Positions 46,809 to 58,345 of a DNA stretch of 64,000 bases are shown in pieces; position 1 is the stretch's first letter; each line of letters starts with the position of its first letter. The stretch spans positions 106,991 through 170,990 of the forward strand of contig JAMZAV010001727.1 of assembly GCA_024449915.1 (NCBI GenBank), written 5' to 3'. The translations under genes were made by a program, and so were the position numbers. The notes under the pieces are model-generated. The model worked only from the letters and a program-made list of their open reading frames with translations. It was not told where the DNA came from and did not search any database. Source of the stretch: Sweltsa coloradensis (lineage: Eukaryota > Arthropoda > Insecta > Plecoptera > Chloroperlidae).

Positions 46809-48642
46809 CAGTAAAACCTCTATTATCCGAGGTGGATGAGACCGGGTGCAGCTCGAATTATCGAAAAACTCGGATGATCGCGATTTTTTGTTTATTTTTG
46901 CTCTCGTAGCATAGCCTGATATGGTAAAATGATATACATACCATTAAAAGAACATAAATAAACAGCCTTTTAGTGATGACATCGGCTGCCCACTGCTTTG
47001 CTGATAGAATGAATGTGTTGTCTCCTTATCTCATCTCATAACATAAACGACTGCTTTGTTGATAGAATTAATGTCTGGTCTCATTATCTTATCTCATAAT
47101 GTAAACAAAACAACTGGGCGAGAGTCTTGGCCAGAAGCCAATTGACTGATTTAAGTGAGGCGATACATAATCTGTGGCTTGGGAGGAGGAGGGGGGGGAC
47201 GGTTATTTCCGCTTCTGTCATTGACTGGATGTCCCGATGCAATGTTTATTTCTTCATAATCATAGCCAGCCTCTATCATGTCGTCTTCAAGGCCATATTT
47301 TGTCTCTTACTCTCTCTCCCTCCCTCTCTTCTCTCTCGTGGGCCGTCCTTGAGCAAGGTCGCCGCAGCGGCAAGCACTCACAAAGACACTATCTCAACAC
47401 TCTACGGCACCCTACCCTCGACCCCTGCCCCCAACCCCCCTTACAATTCCAGCGCTGTGCAATTCTTACGTGAACAACATAGTCAACCCTTGAAAATCCC
47501 ACTCGCACGCTCGCATTTTGCGAGTGACAATTTGGCTCTTGCGAGTAACTTTTATGGACGTGCTTCAAAATATCGTTTTTGCGAGAATTTGAATCGAGCG
47601 CCGATTCATGCCGCCGACTTGTGGCAGTGTGCTGAGTATGCCCCCCCACCCCCTCCTGCCTAACCACTTGTGCGATCTTCCAGAGATTATACCGCGTAAA
47701 TAATTACCACAACATCACTTATGTTTTCAATCTTCTAGAAGTCAAAACTTAAAAGCTATCACCCATGGTGATAAATCTTTCCTTATCTTGTTTACTCTCG
47801 TTCGGGCTCCGGAGTCCCCCCCTTCCCGCGCCCCGAGCCAACGCATCGTGAGTCGTGACCTTGACTTAACGGCCCGCTGCTGTTCAGTGGTATCTTAACG
47901 GCCCGCTGCTGTTCCTCTTTCGTGATTATGAAATACTACTTCATCGGCACGTCATTGTTTATAGAACAGCATTACGTCTGAGATATTACGATAATTGATG
48001 AGCGCGTTTCTTCACAGTTCATTAGACACCCCACACAATTTTTTTGTTTTACTACCCGGGTAGCCCGCGGGTAATGTGGACGGGTACCCGGGTCGTAAAA
48101 AAGTCGGGTTTCGTCATCCCTAGTAAACAGCCAGACACATTATTGTAAGACGCGATCGCGAACATAAGTCATTGGGCATTTTGTTGATGCGGCGCATATG
48201 ATTTGTACCATCAGTGTTTCTTATCTTATCTTATCTGCAAGTGGTTTACGAGTTTTCACGGTATAAATACTGAAGTTTTTCAGTACTGAATTAAGCCCGC
48301 TATGTTATCCTAAAACGCACCAAACGCTCTTTAATAAAACCTGACCTCAAAATTTTTCGCCTGCGGCGCTATTGTTGGGGGGCTCCGCCCCCCAAACCCC
48401 CCTTGCCTTCCCGCCGAAAGTACCTTCCCGCTAGGAGCGAGTACTAAAAGACGGGTGCGAGTTGATTTGTTACACAATTTTCAAGGGTTGAACATGGTAA
48501 ACAGCATAGGCCCTACTGCATGACATTCGATGTAAAGAACATAGCATTTCGGCCTAATTAAAAAAAGGAAAGGGCGCCTGTAACAAGCTCGGATAACACA
48601 GCATCTCAGTTAATCGGAGCTCGGATAAACCAGGTCTTACTG
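46809..48642. mobile_element. pogo/Tigger-like non-autonomous element, 1834 bp
   Basis: It starts CAGTAAAACCTCTATTATCC and ends GCTCGGATAAACCAGGTCTT, then ACTG, with TA at 46807-46808 and 48643-48644. The first ~150 bases are shared with 35507-35660. It contains a short direct repeat of TTAACGGCCCGCTGCTGTTC (about 47867 and 47896) and a GC-rich block at 48345-48410 related to the hairpin module. The 178-codon frame at 47127-47663 has no transposase motif. Confidence 0.8.
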
Positions 48643-48693
48643 TAATTTGGTTTTCTTTCGGGCCCCTTTTTTCGCACACATTTTAAATTCTAC

Positions 48694-49047
48694 TAGAGAT
48701 GGGATCTTATGGGATTCTTATTTATTTTCAGGCTTTGGGCCTGGCCGGGCCCGTAACATTGAAATTTCGGGCCGCTTCGGGCTTTCGGGCCAATTACACC
48801 GGTATATACTAGTTAAACTAAAAGCTAACATCATAATAGACAATCTGTTGTCTAAAATGACGTTGGCAGAGCCTCTGCCGAGTTTAAAAATCCTCATGAT
48901 TTTTATAGTCTTCGTAAGAACCAGTCTTCTGGGCTTACTTTCGGGCCAGGATCTTTACCTTTTGGTCCGGGTTCGGGTCAGGCCGCCGTATTATTTCAAC
49001 CAGTCGGGCCGGACCGGGCAGTTGTTTTTAAAAAATTCGCATCTCTA
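48694..49047. mobile_element. hAT MITE, 354 bp
   Basis: It starts TAGAGATG and ends CATCTCTA, with perfect eight-base duplications AATTCTAC at 48686-48693 and 49048-49055. The interior is rich in CGGGCC-type words (GGGCCTGGCCGGGCCCG). It lies 50 bases beyond the pogo-like element. No coding region. Confidence 0.9.
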
Positions 49048-49402
49048 AATTCTACCATACAGTTATTGTGTGTGGTCTATTTCCACGGAGTCTGTGATGA
49101 CATATTGGCAGTCTCCCACCTGCCACCTCGACCACTCGACCACTCGACCGTGCTAGCAGTCGCTGGTCAGTAGCCATCGAGTGCACATCACACAACACAA
49201 TTGACTCTGAAGTATCATTGTCGTATGTCAACTGTACTGTTTCGTTGTGTGCGATCACCGTCTGGCGGGTTGTGGAGAGGGAAGGCAGTAGACTCGTGGT
49301 TCAACGCTCTGTCACGCCCAGGAACAAGACAAGCAAATGTTGAATTGGTTTGTAATCAATTCTTCCATGCCATCTCTCACAGGAAAGGAAAGAATAGACT
49401 AG

Positions 49403-49998
49403 GAAAACGCTCAGTTGGACGCGTTGTTGAGCGAGCACCGGTACGTGCAACATGACCCGAGTACGACATTCCCATAAGGCCCACCACACAATGTAGGCCT
49501 AACTGGATATTGACATTGTACACTGTATACTATTCCAAAATCTTTGCATTGTAACTAATTCACGTTATGCCTTCTAAAGTGTATCTTTGTATCTTCACTG
49601 CCTCCTTCATTTTAAGCATCATTTTTCGAACTATGATTACCAATAAGTCTTTAACGTCTTAACCGATTTAGCTGAAAATTTGAAAATAGGAGAGAATGGT
49701 GTACTTATTGACCCTGCAAAATTTCATAACGATCGGAACATTTTTTTTTTTTTTTTTTTATTTTATTTTTTATTTTTTATAACCAACGATCGGATTTTGT
49801 TCAAAAACTATACAGCAACCCGCCTAGGTGGTATGTACATGTGTGAAAAATTTCAGGTCGATCAGAGAAACGGTGCGACCTGTATCGAAGCAGTAACAGA
49901 AAAAAAAAAACAAAAAAAAAAAAAAAAAAAAAAAAAAAAACAGACATTCGAGCCATAAGAGTCAAGTGGAGACGCTCGCTTCGCTCGCTCAATAACAT
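49403..49998. repeat. Dispersed repeat, copy 1, with AT-run interior
   Basis: It shares its left part (AACGCTCAGTTGGACGCGTT, then AGCGAGCAC) and right part (GAGTCAA.TGGA.ACGCTCGC, then TTCGCTCGCT) with 53837-54538. Both have a poly-A-rich segment just before the right part (here 49901-49940), and this copy also has a T run at 49741-49759. The interiors differ. Possibly a retrotransposed or foldback family; class unknown. Confidence 0.5.
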
Positions 49999-52130
49999 AA
50001 AAACACAAACACAGGCTGAAAAGTTAGGTGGGGCAATATATTCTCACTTTTAGTTACAGTAATTTGAAGTTGTTACTTTAATTTACAAAGTGTTTAGTCC
50101 TTCTGGATTTTATCAGGCCGATGGTAGCTGATAAAAATCAGTTAAGATACCCACTAAAGACGCTTGCTACACATTTGCCAAACTGGTGGTAGAGCCATGA
50201 TTAAAGTTAAATCAACAAACTCAACATGCATATTCTCATCAGCACGGTTACTTCACAGCCCTAATTCTTCATTCATTCTTTCTCTTGGACCAGTACAGTA
50301 CGTAGATGTAAGTTTTATTGTATACCTATTAGATTACAAGTTCCAAATTTCAGTTCGGGACATCTGACAAGTTTGTTTAAACCTTGTTCTCATTGCTATT
50401 CTAAAGCAGGAATGCCAATATTCGGACATTTAACCCAGGTACTCTTGCACAGCTTCTACGCTACCCGGGTAGTACCTGTTTCTTGTTATTGTCATCATGA
50501 GACACGTTTGCAGCGCTCTGGAACTCCTCGTAGGGCCTATACTCATTAGAAACAAACAAGAGTGGAGCAACCATGTTAATTTATTAGTTAATTTCAATTC
50601 AATTTTAATAGTACACATAGAATAAATCACATATACAAAATCATAGCAGTTACAATACAACCCTGGTTTTATGTTTTCTTAAATATGCAACTAAGTAAAA
50701 TTTCAATGAATGGTATTCAAATCTGGCACTATAAGAACATCAAAACAATTTTTTTTTCAAATTTTTCTGTACGGGCACAAGGCAAATATTTCATATTTAA
50801 GAGAGTATAGGACATGCATTTTGGGCAAAAAGTTGTTCGCTCGGCCGACTGATACCACAGATGTTTGAAATTTTGAACATGTGTCACGAATGTGGCCAGT
50901 CGTCTGCTACCTGCTACCTTCAGTAACAGCGATGTCTGCGCGAGGGAGGCCGTATTGTGTCGAGGCGATCACACCATGGATCACACAAACATAGGAAAAA
51001 CATCTTTCAATCAATGTATTTTACAAAGTTACTGTTTATTGTAGTGAAGGAAATCGTGTCTTATTAATAATTATATGTTAACGAAATATCACAATCATTA
51101 TTACGCTCATTAGTACTATACATCCGAATAGACACAACACGTGTTCACCATTGTCACAAGATTTAAAAAACAACATAAATATGAAACACTAAATGTGAAC
51201 ACACTAAAGCACAAGGTACATGCAGTTTTCTTATAAGTTTTCATTACCCGAGTGATTGCCTAACTCTGGTAGGCTCCGCCAACCCTCTACCTGGCTATGG
51301 GTATATGGGCGGGCTCACGCCAAGTGACGTATCACTAGAAAGGGTGCAGCCAACAAGGCGTGCGAATAGCTTAAAAACTTGTTAAGCGATATTGTTGCGT
51401 TTTCTCTGATCTTTATGATAACATACAATCTTTCTAAAATTCAAATGATGTTTGAAGGGTGGTAGGGCCTTTAACTAGTAATTTTTTTTCAATTTGTACC
51501 GCCAAACTAAAAAATTCGCAGGAACACGATTTCGCAAAATCCCATTTTCTCTCAAGAAAAACAGTTGAAAATGAATCTCACAGAAACATGATTTATCTAC
51601 CTTGAATGTTGTACTAGGTGTCTTCTTCTTCTTTTTATATTCACACATGTATTGCTTACTAGGCCATCATACATATTTTGCAATATTTGCCGAATGCCAA
51701 ATCAGATTTTTTTTTAAAATAAAATATGTTGATGTCTAATTGTGCTAGGTTTTAATTTTATTCACATTGTTTACAAAGTTGCATATTTAAGAAAGTAGAA
51801 AAAACAGTCTGGATCAGCCTTGACACATAAATATGAATTAATACAAATGCATTTACAAAACCTAGTAGAGGGGAAAAAGAAACATTATTAAGCCTTGTCA
51901 AACTTAAATGATAAAGAATTTTGTTTTATTTTGCATGAGATTGATGTAGAGTATAGTACATTACATTAATAATAATAAGCCAAATGACTGGAACAGAGTA
52001 GGTATGCCTATCGTATACATAATGTGGAATAGCTTTAACAATGATCTGAAGAGTCCCAGAAGGACAAAACGCGTTGTAGATTAAGGTAACAACTTTAATT
52101 ACCTGCAGTCGTCATCAGCAGGTGAAAAGT
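49999..52130. other. TBC1D23: Unassigned intron sequence
   Basis: AT-rich intron. No exon, inverted ends or LINE motif is recognisable. Confidence 0.4.
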
Positions 52131-52189
52131 TTTGTCGCCCCCAGCCCTTCAGGCTGGGCTTTCCCAACCTGTCAACCCTTCTCCGTTCT

Positions 52190-53450
52190 GGGGCCAATAG
52201 CGTTTTTAATCTATATACGTAAATGACTTACAAATGTACATGAAATTGATTAAAATAACAATGTTTGCTGATGACATCGTGCAGCATTACAAGACTGCCT
52301 TTTGAAGCTAGGATTAGAAGCACAAGTAAACTTCGAACCAATTCATTTGTGGTTATGTGCAAATACTTTGTCAATGAATATAGCTAAAACAAACTACATT
52401 CAATTCCGGCTACCTCAAAAACAAATTAAAAACTATCCCAAAATAGTTGATGTTGAAGTAGAACGAGTTATAGATATTCCTTTTCTTGGTTTAACCATTG
52501 ATGAAAACTTAAATTGGGGAACTCATTTCAATAAACTTACCTCAAGATTAGGGTCTGCATGTTTTGCATTGAGAATAATTTATGAATCGGTTGGAGCAGA
52601 AACGGCTAAAGTAGCTTATTATCATGCATATTTTGAATCTATTGTGAGGTATGGCATACCAGGTTGGGGGTAGTACGACGTATTTAGGAGATATATTTAA
52701 AATTCAAAAGAAGGCTGTCCGTGTAATTGCGGGATTGGATTAGGCATCAGAGAATCCTGTGTAAATTACTTCAAAAAATTAGAAATACTCACAGTACCTT
52801 GTATTTATGTATATGAATTGTTAAAACTCATTGCTAAACATCAGATAGAAGCTTCAGTAAATAAAAATATGCATGGACATGACACTAGCAATAAAGAAAA
52901 ATATTATGTAGAAAGATGCAACACGACAAGAAGCCAAAAAGGGTCTCACAGGAGAGCCCTAAAGGAAAACATAGACGAATTCCTCCGAATAACTCATAAG
53001 TACCTGAAGAAAAATGCTTTCTACTCAATTTCTGATTTTCAAAAGGGGGAAACAGTTAAAGGTACTAGTGGGACAAGTAGGATAAATCAGGTTCACTAGA
53101 AAATGGTAAAATGATTGTCAAGCAATAGTATGTGATAGGATATTTATTTTAGATGTATAATTTACATTTTATCAGATAACAGGTTTTACCATGTAGGATA
53201 GTAAATTGTAGTTACCATGCAGAGTTTTGTGTATCTATCCTATGATTGATAATTTTAAGTTAAGTGCATAGTGATATGAAAATGGGTTTGTATTTGTGGA
53301 CTGAATCAATTATTATGTGTGTAATATGAATGTAAATGTAAATTTTTAATTTAATTTTGAGTTACTGACATGTAAAATACCCCGAACACGTTGTGCAATG
53401 GGTCAGCTTTACGAAAATAAATATAAATACAAATACAAAATACAAGTCTA
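52190..53450 (+). mobile_element. LINE fragment, 3' part of RT ORF
   Basis: GPIAFLIYI, then MFADDIV (about 52261-52281), then LCANTLSMNIAKTNYIQF and IPFLGLTIDENLNWGTHF (52480-52525) match the palm and thumb of a non-LTR reverse transcriptase. The frame 52818-53099 gives the C-terminal tail. The 3' end is marked by AAATACA repeats at 53418-53445. The catalytic FADD is present, but frame breaks before and after show it is dead. Confidence 0.82.
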
Positions 53451-53600
53451 ATTAGCCGATAGGCATTTTCCACACTTAGAAACTAATAGGCCTAAAGATA
53501 ATAAATGTCTTAATCCTCTTTCAGTTGGGGTTTGCAAAGGTAACAACAGAAGTGCACAGTAGGCAGTAGAAGCTTTCTAATTGCGTGCATTTGATTTTAG

Positions 53601-53795
53601 CCATCTGATAGTGACAGACAGTCACATCTTCATACTCCGAGACATTCCGGGCCGCAAAGGGTTCTCGCATCTGATGGGCCGTCGCCTTCTGTCATCTATT
53701 GTCAAGATAACCTCGAAGAAGAAACATCCGGAACTGATAACGTTCAAGTACGGAATAACAGAAGAACATTCCTTGATTATCACGGACATGGACAG
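53601..53795 (+). CDS. TBC1D23: TBC1D23 exon: core of C-terminal PH-like domain
   Basis: Enters in phase 2 (GATTTTAG|C) and leaves in phase 2 (GACAG|GTAAAG), encoding about 65 residues. HLIVTDSHIFILRDI, GRKGFSHLM and IVKITSKKKHPELITFKYG are near-identical to the C-terminal domain of vertebrate TBC1D23. The last codons (IITDMDR) lead into the final exon. The open frame begins upstream in the intron at an ATG-less start, so no internal initiation is implied. Confidence 0.98.
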
Positions 53796-53836
53796 GTAAA
53801 GTGGAACAGAATACTGAATTAACTTAGTTTAAATTA

Positions 53837-54552
53837 GGAAACGCTCAGTTGGACGCGTTGATAAGCGAGCACGTGCTATAGCTAGACCCACATTGCAATT
53901 TTTTTCAATTTTAAAATTTGAGACGTTCACTGTCGACGGGGCCATGTTTCCAATATTATTTATTATTGCCAAGGTAGGCCTATTTGGGTAAACCTTTAAT
54001 TTGTGGATAAAATCCACCGCCATCTAGAGGACCTTGACATCATTTCTTTGGGAAAACGAAACAAATAATACACTGCTTCCTCGATAGTATTTTGATTACT
54101 TCTAGGTGGCAGTGCATAGTGCGAACCTCGTGCGAGTTTTCGTTGCCATGGTAACGTTACTTTTGTTATAATGTAATTTCCAACTACACTACTTATCGGA
54201 TCAAAATAAAATTAACATATTCGTGACCGGACGGACATTCTAAATGATTTGGCCATCTCAGATTTTGTCGCCGTTTAGTTTGAAAAAAAAACTTTCGATT
54301 AACTTTAATGTAACTTTTTCAACTTTTTGAACGATTTTGCCACAAAACTAATGGTATTCAATCGAGAACGAAGCTTGCGGATGGTCAAAATTTCAACTCG
54401 ATCCGAGCCTCCGTTCGAACGTTATGGCGAGACATACAAACAAACAAACAAAAAAAAAAAAAAAAACAAAAAACAAAACCAGTGACTAATTTTTCCGGCA
54501 GAGTCAAATGGAAACGCTCGCTTCGCTCGCTTAATTAACGAGGTTTTACTGT
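53837..54552. repeat. Dispersed repeat, copy 2
   Basis: It shares both ends with 49403-49998. The interior includes CAACTCGATCCGAGCCTCCG and ACATACAAACAAACAAAC followed by an A run. It ends GAGGTTTTACTGTA (54539-54552), which looks like a pogo-like terminus as at 48642, so this copy may be the remnant of a larger pogo-like element whose left end is lost. Confidence 0.5.
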
Positions 54553-55213
54553 ATAATTATTTTCTGCTACAATGTAGCAACTTCAAGTCTTTGCCATAAA
54601 TCACTGAAAAACAAAATAGGCCTTTACATTGCCTACAAATCCCAGGGTTGAAACCCACTTTATATTATGCTTGCCAAGTTGCCTAGAGCTAATTTTGAAT
54701 GTATTGTTTGTGTATGCTGGACTAAGATTTTCAAGTCGATCCGAGCCAAGCATTTAGTTTGATGTTGGAGCCGAGATTTTAAAATACTTCTTAATTTCAG
54801 CCGTACATTGAGCTCAAGGTTGCAGCAACTTATGCTAACAGTGTTGTAAATTGTAATGAAAGATGGCCACAAGTACTGCACTAATGGGCCTGAAATAATT
54901 CTATTGATTAAAAGTGAACGATCAATTTTATATCAATTACGATTACCCTCGCTGTATGAACATTGGATATACAAAGCTATGATAGTAATTATAATAAATG
55001 GTTTATTGTCACAGAATCTACATTTTGCAAGAGGCATTTACAGATGTACAGACAATGGTCATGAAATACAGAGAACAGTAAAACTTATAAATTATGATAT
55101 AAATAGACAATAAATATGGTCATGAAGTTCAGTTTCAGTACAGTTCATTAGTCATGAATTACAGTTTATTAACCTTGAGTCTAAACTAAACTAAATTATA
55201 ATAGGTTATCAAC

Positions 55214-55389
55214 TACCGTATTTACTGGATTGCAAGCCGATACCGAATGCAAGCCGACCACTGATTTAAAGTTCATTTAACAAAAGAGTGTAGCATGTAA
55301 ATACTTATAAGTTTGCCATCGGTTTCAAGCCTTTTTGAACTGCATAAATGTGTCAAAAAAGATAGGCTTGCAATCGGGTAAATACGGTT
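55214..55389. mobile_element. MITE of the TACCGTATT family, 176 bp
   Basis: Left end TACCGTATTTACTGGATTGC; right end GCTTGCAATCGGGTAAATAC, then GGTTA. It shares CGAATGCAAGCCGACC with the copy at 38572-38729. Confidence 0.7.
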
Positions 55390-55572
55390 AATATTCGTTA
55401 GTGGAGTACCGTATTGTTCCGAATATAGCACGACCTCGAATATAACACGACCCCCAATTTTTCAGAATCATTTCAAGAAAAAAGAAAAAAAATCAAAGAA
55501 AATTAAAATGTACATGAAACACTTGCAACAAAACATTTTGAACAATGTTAGGCCTAGGCCTATGGTTTTTAA

Positions 55573-56292
55573 CCTTTCCAGTACGATTATTTTCCATTTA
55601 TTTTACCTGGAATACCTATTTAATTCCAAGCGGTCAAAAGTAAAGCGAAACCATATACACTTGTGCTTGTAGCTTTGAAAGTTATCAACCAATTAACCTA
55701 AAATTTTCAGGGTAGGTTTACAATAAAGAAGTTATCAATTAAAAAATATAACATGTCTGTATAATTATTATCGCGAATCCAATCCCAGCCATTATTTACG
55801 CCTAGGCCTACGCCTACACCGGCGCCGTCATGATAAGAAACTCCTGAATCACTTGAATCAACATCATCACTGTCAGAATCTTCCATTTCACTTGAACTAG
55901 AACTATTATTAGAAATAGAAACATTATCATAGTTGTCAGAATCGCTGTAGTCACTCTCAAAAAGAATATTGTTAACAACATCAACAGTCAACTTCGGTCG
56001 CTTAGCAGCCATGACGGAACGATTGACGGCCGGCGTGTTTACAAAACAAACTCTGATGTTTTTCATCGATGTATCAATGCGCGTTTCACACCGGTAATGC
56101 AGTCGCCTCGATATTCTTACGCGCGGAACCTTCTGCTATCTAGCGGTAAAGATTTGAACTCGATAGGACTGCTGGTACCGGAGATATGGCGGGTTATTTG
56201 AACTCGCGCACCAACGACGTCCCCAGGACGTCGTTGTACGGAGCGTCACGGCGATCTATCACGTCCCAGAGGCGTTGTTGTACTGGAAAGGG
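55573..56292. mobile_element. piggyBac-like element, internally deleted
   Basis: The ends CCTTTCCAGTAC and GTACTGGAAAGG are inverted complements, flanked by TTAA at 55569-55572 and 56293-56296. It keeps a coding remnant on the - strand (55707-56012). The right subterminal region has a self-complementary GACGTCC...GGACGTC. Confidence 0.85.
55707..56012 (-). pseudogene. piggyBac transposase N-terminal remnant
   Basis: From the ATG at 56010-56012 the frame reads MAAKRPKLTVDVVNNILFES, then a highly acidic Ser/Asp stretch (SDYSDSDNYDN, SSSEMEDSDSDD) and NGWDWI, then drifts into the element's other end and stops. A short basic start followed by an acidic low-complexity region is typical of the N-terminus of piggyBac-type transposases. 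The DDD catalytic core is absent, so it cannot transpose. The frame extends upstream to 56066 with no clear significance. Confidence 0.65.
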
Positions 56293-56819
56293 TTAACAGG
56301 GTAGGGCCAAGGACAAGCTCACATGTCAACCACAGTTCACCAGTCTGATTCCTGGTCTTCATTGTTTACGTCGTAGGCCTAGCTCCTTCGCAATCCCTTG
56401 CTGATTTGTAAGGCAGAGGAACCTTTCTTTTCCACGCGATCAGCAGTCTTCATTTGTTCATCTTGAGCCATTTCATCTTCTCCTTCATCACTCATTATTA
56501 CGTTACGTAGATTCTTAGCAACGTAGATAGACAACCCCGACGAACAAAATCTATGTAGGTCAAGCTAGGTCACGATGTGATCACGGCCGAGGATTCTGAC
56601 GACTAGCAGACAGTTTCGCCCAAGGTTCGGCCGAGTTCAGTGGCATCGAGTGGGTGGGCGGGGCGAAGCGCAGCAGACGATGCGCTGGAGTTGTATAGAG
56701 GCGTGGCCTATGTTCAGGCGCTATTTCAAATGCAAGCGCGCGGAAATAACGCGAGTGCTGTTTTTGAGATTGTATTTTCGGAAAAACATTGCGCTATATT
56801 CGGAACAATACGGTAATAT

Positions 56820-57015
56820 GTTTTTGAGATAAAGAACTTTTTTACCGAATGTTTAAAACTGTCTAATGAGCCAATGTTTTTTAGTTCAGTTGGTAATTTA
56901 TTAAACAGTTTTATGTGTGTATAATCAGAGTTTGTTTGAGTTGAAGATTTTGAATAATAATTTGCATGTTTGTTGTTTTTTAGACGTGTGTCGTCGTGGG
57001 TGTGGATATTTTTAT
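56820..57015 (-). mobile_element. LINE fragment, ORF2 C-terminal tail
   Basis: The - strand reads IHTHDDTRLKNNKHANYYSK, then KLFNKLPTELKNIGSLDSFK and KKFF. LFNKLP.E.K.I.S...FK is the conserved end of many CR1/Jockey-like ORF2 proteins and parallels LYNKLPDHIKTS in LINE A. It is a short remnant beside the element ending at 56815. Confidence 0.75.
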
Positions 57016-57739
57016 TTTTTGGAAGGGTTTTTAAGTTTCATGTCTGCTTGAGATGTTAAGTTGTAATCTCCTACTCCTGGGTGGACAAATAGCAAAGCTG
57101 TAACATAAACTTCCTCCTATCAGCTGCCACCCACAACTCACAACTTACCTGTTTTTTTTTTGTGCCAACAATTAGCCCCCCCCCCCCCCCCCAGTCATTG
57201 CACATAGCTGAGCCAGAAGGCTTCCCACGAAGCGAGCCACACGTTGTGGGAAATGTAACTCGGTCTGATAAGGCATGGCTTGTGCTTCCCGTCAGTTGTC
57301 GGTGAATTTGGCACAAGCCAAAGAGATCGCGCCTCATAGGCTGGTCAGCTAGGTTCAGCTAGTCCAGTCTCAACACAGATCCTCTGGCTTGCGACCCATG
57401 ACAAGATAGCTTCAATCAGCTCTACACAAGGCACATGATTTGACAAGGTGGACCTCGTTGTCTCATCTTGTTAGCAAGTCCCGCGCCGTGTGAACGCTCA
57501 ATCTATGCTTGTGCACTTGCCGATTGACAATCCTGGACGAGCCGAGTCAGGCCAACCAATCAGTAAGGTCTTGGGAACTGGCTTCACACTGCCTTGTATT
57601 GTTAATGTTTTGAGATCAGGTAAAGAGACCACGTGTTCAATCTTCCTCCCTCATTGATTATTTGTTTTTCTCAGTGATACTTTTCTCCAACTCAACGTCA
57701 GTCAGCATAATCTAATGTATTGTTGTTTGCTCTTTCCAG

Positions 57740-57812
57740 GTTTCTTATTCCAAAAGCATCGGAAGCCACCAAACTTGTGTCATCGCAAATTTTAAAATTG
57801 CTAAAAGCTTAG
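57740..57812 (+). CDS. TBC1D23: TBC1D23 last coding exon
   Basis: Enters in phase 2 (CTTTCCAG|G), completing an Arg codon, and reads (R)FLIPKASEATKLVSSQILKL followed by LKA and TAG at 57810-57812. It matches the C-terminus of vertebrate TBC1D23 (RYLIP.A..ATK....QI.K.L.A), two or three residues shorter. The match to the very end and the in-frame stop make this the final coding exon. Confidence 0.96.
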
Positions 57813-58345
57813 GCAGTCATTATGTACCTATAATTATATTATTTTATAAAGAGAAAGACCAAAGTTCATTCTTGCTAATGGGTTGTCCATAATGATGCTA
57901 CACTATTTAGGGCAACTTCATCCCTGTGCTCGTCCCATGTTCCTCATTTTTATATTAATTAATTTAATTCCAATCTATTCGGGACCTCATTTGGAATGGA
58001 TGAGTATGTATCAAGTTTCACATATACCAGACCTACTTTGTTCCAATACTGAGTGACATATTCGGTTGAGACATGGTATATGGATGAGATGAGATCAAAG
58101 ACCATCTACCAAATATTTCTGTTCAATCAATCTAATTTCTCGATTTGTTATGGACCCCACATCCTAGACTTAAGGAGCAGAAATTATACCTCTGCATAAG
58201 AAAGGCAAAGATGGAAGTGAAATGTTAAGCTGCATACCTAAGGCTATTTCATTACTATGAATGATTTTTAAATTAAAATTGTAGTAATACATAGTAGAAC
58301 ACAAGTTAAGTATATTTATTAAATAAAATAAATACGATTTTCGTG
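57813..58345 (+). other. TBC1D23: Probable TBC1D23 3' UTR
   Basis: No open frame follows the stop. The first AATAAA after the stop is at 58322-58327, so the UTR would be about 530 nt. This is inferred from signal order only. Confidence 0.45.
58322..58332 (+). promoter_or_regulatory. TBC1D23: Candidate polyadenylation signals
   Basis: Two overlapping AATAAA hexamers at 58322-58327 and 58327-58332 precede a GT/T-rich stretch (TTTTCGTGTTTACGTTTTC) from 58337, the usual arrangement of a cleavage site. No nearer AATAAA follows the stop codon. Confidence 0.45.

Larger units (their letters stand above)
55407..56815. mobile_element. TACCGTATT-family element interrupted by a piggyBac-like element
   Basis: The inverted ends TACCGTATTGTTCCGAATAT and ATATTCGGAACAATACGGTA are exact complements. 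Removing the piggyBac-like insert at 55573-56292 leaves about 690 bases. No coding region of its own was recognised. Confidence 0.8.

Noticed and set aside
47127..47663. 178-codon frame as a gene or transposase
   Set aside because: Low-complexity composition (Ser/Leu/Pro-rich), no catalytic motif, lies inside a non-autonomous pogo-like element.
49680..49998. Lys-rich and Phe-rich frames
   Set aside because: Translation of T and A runs in a dispersed repeat.
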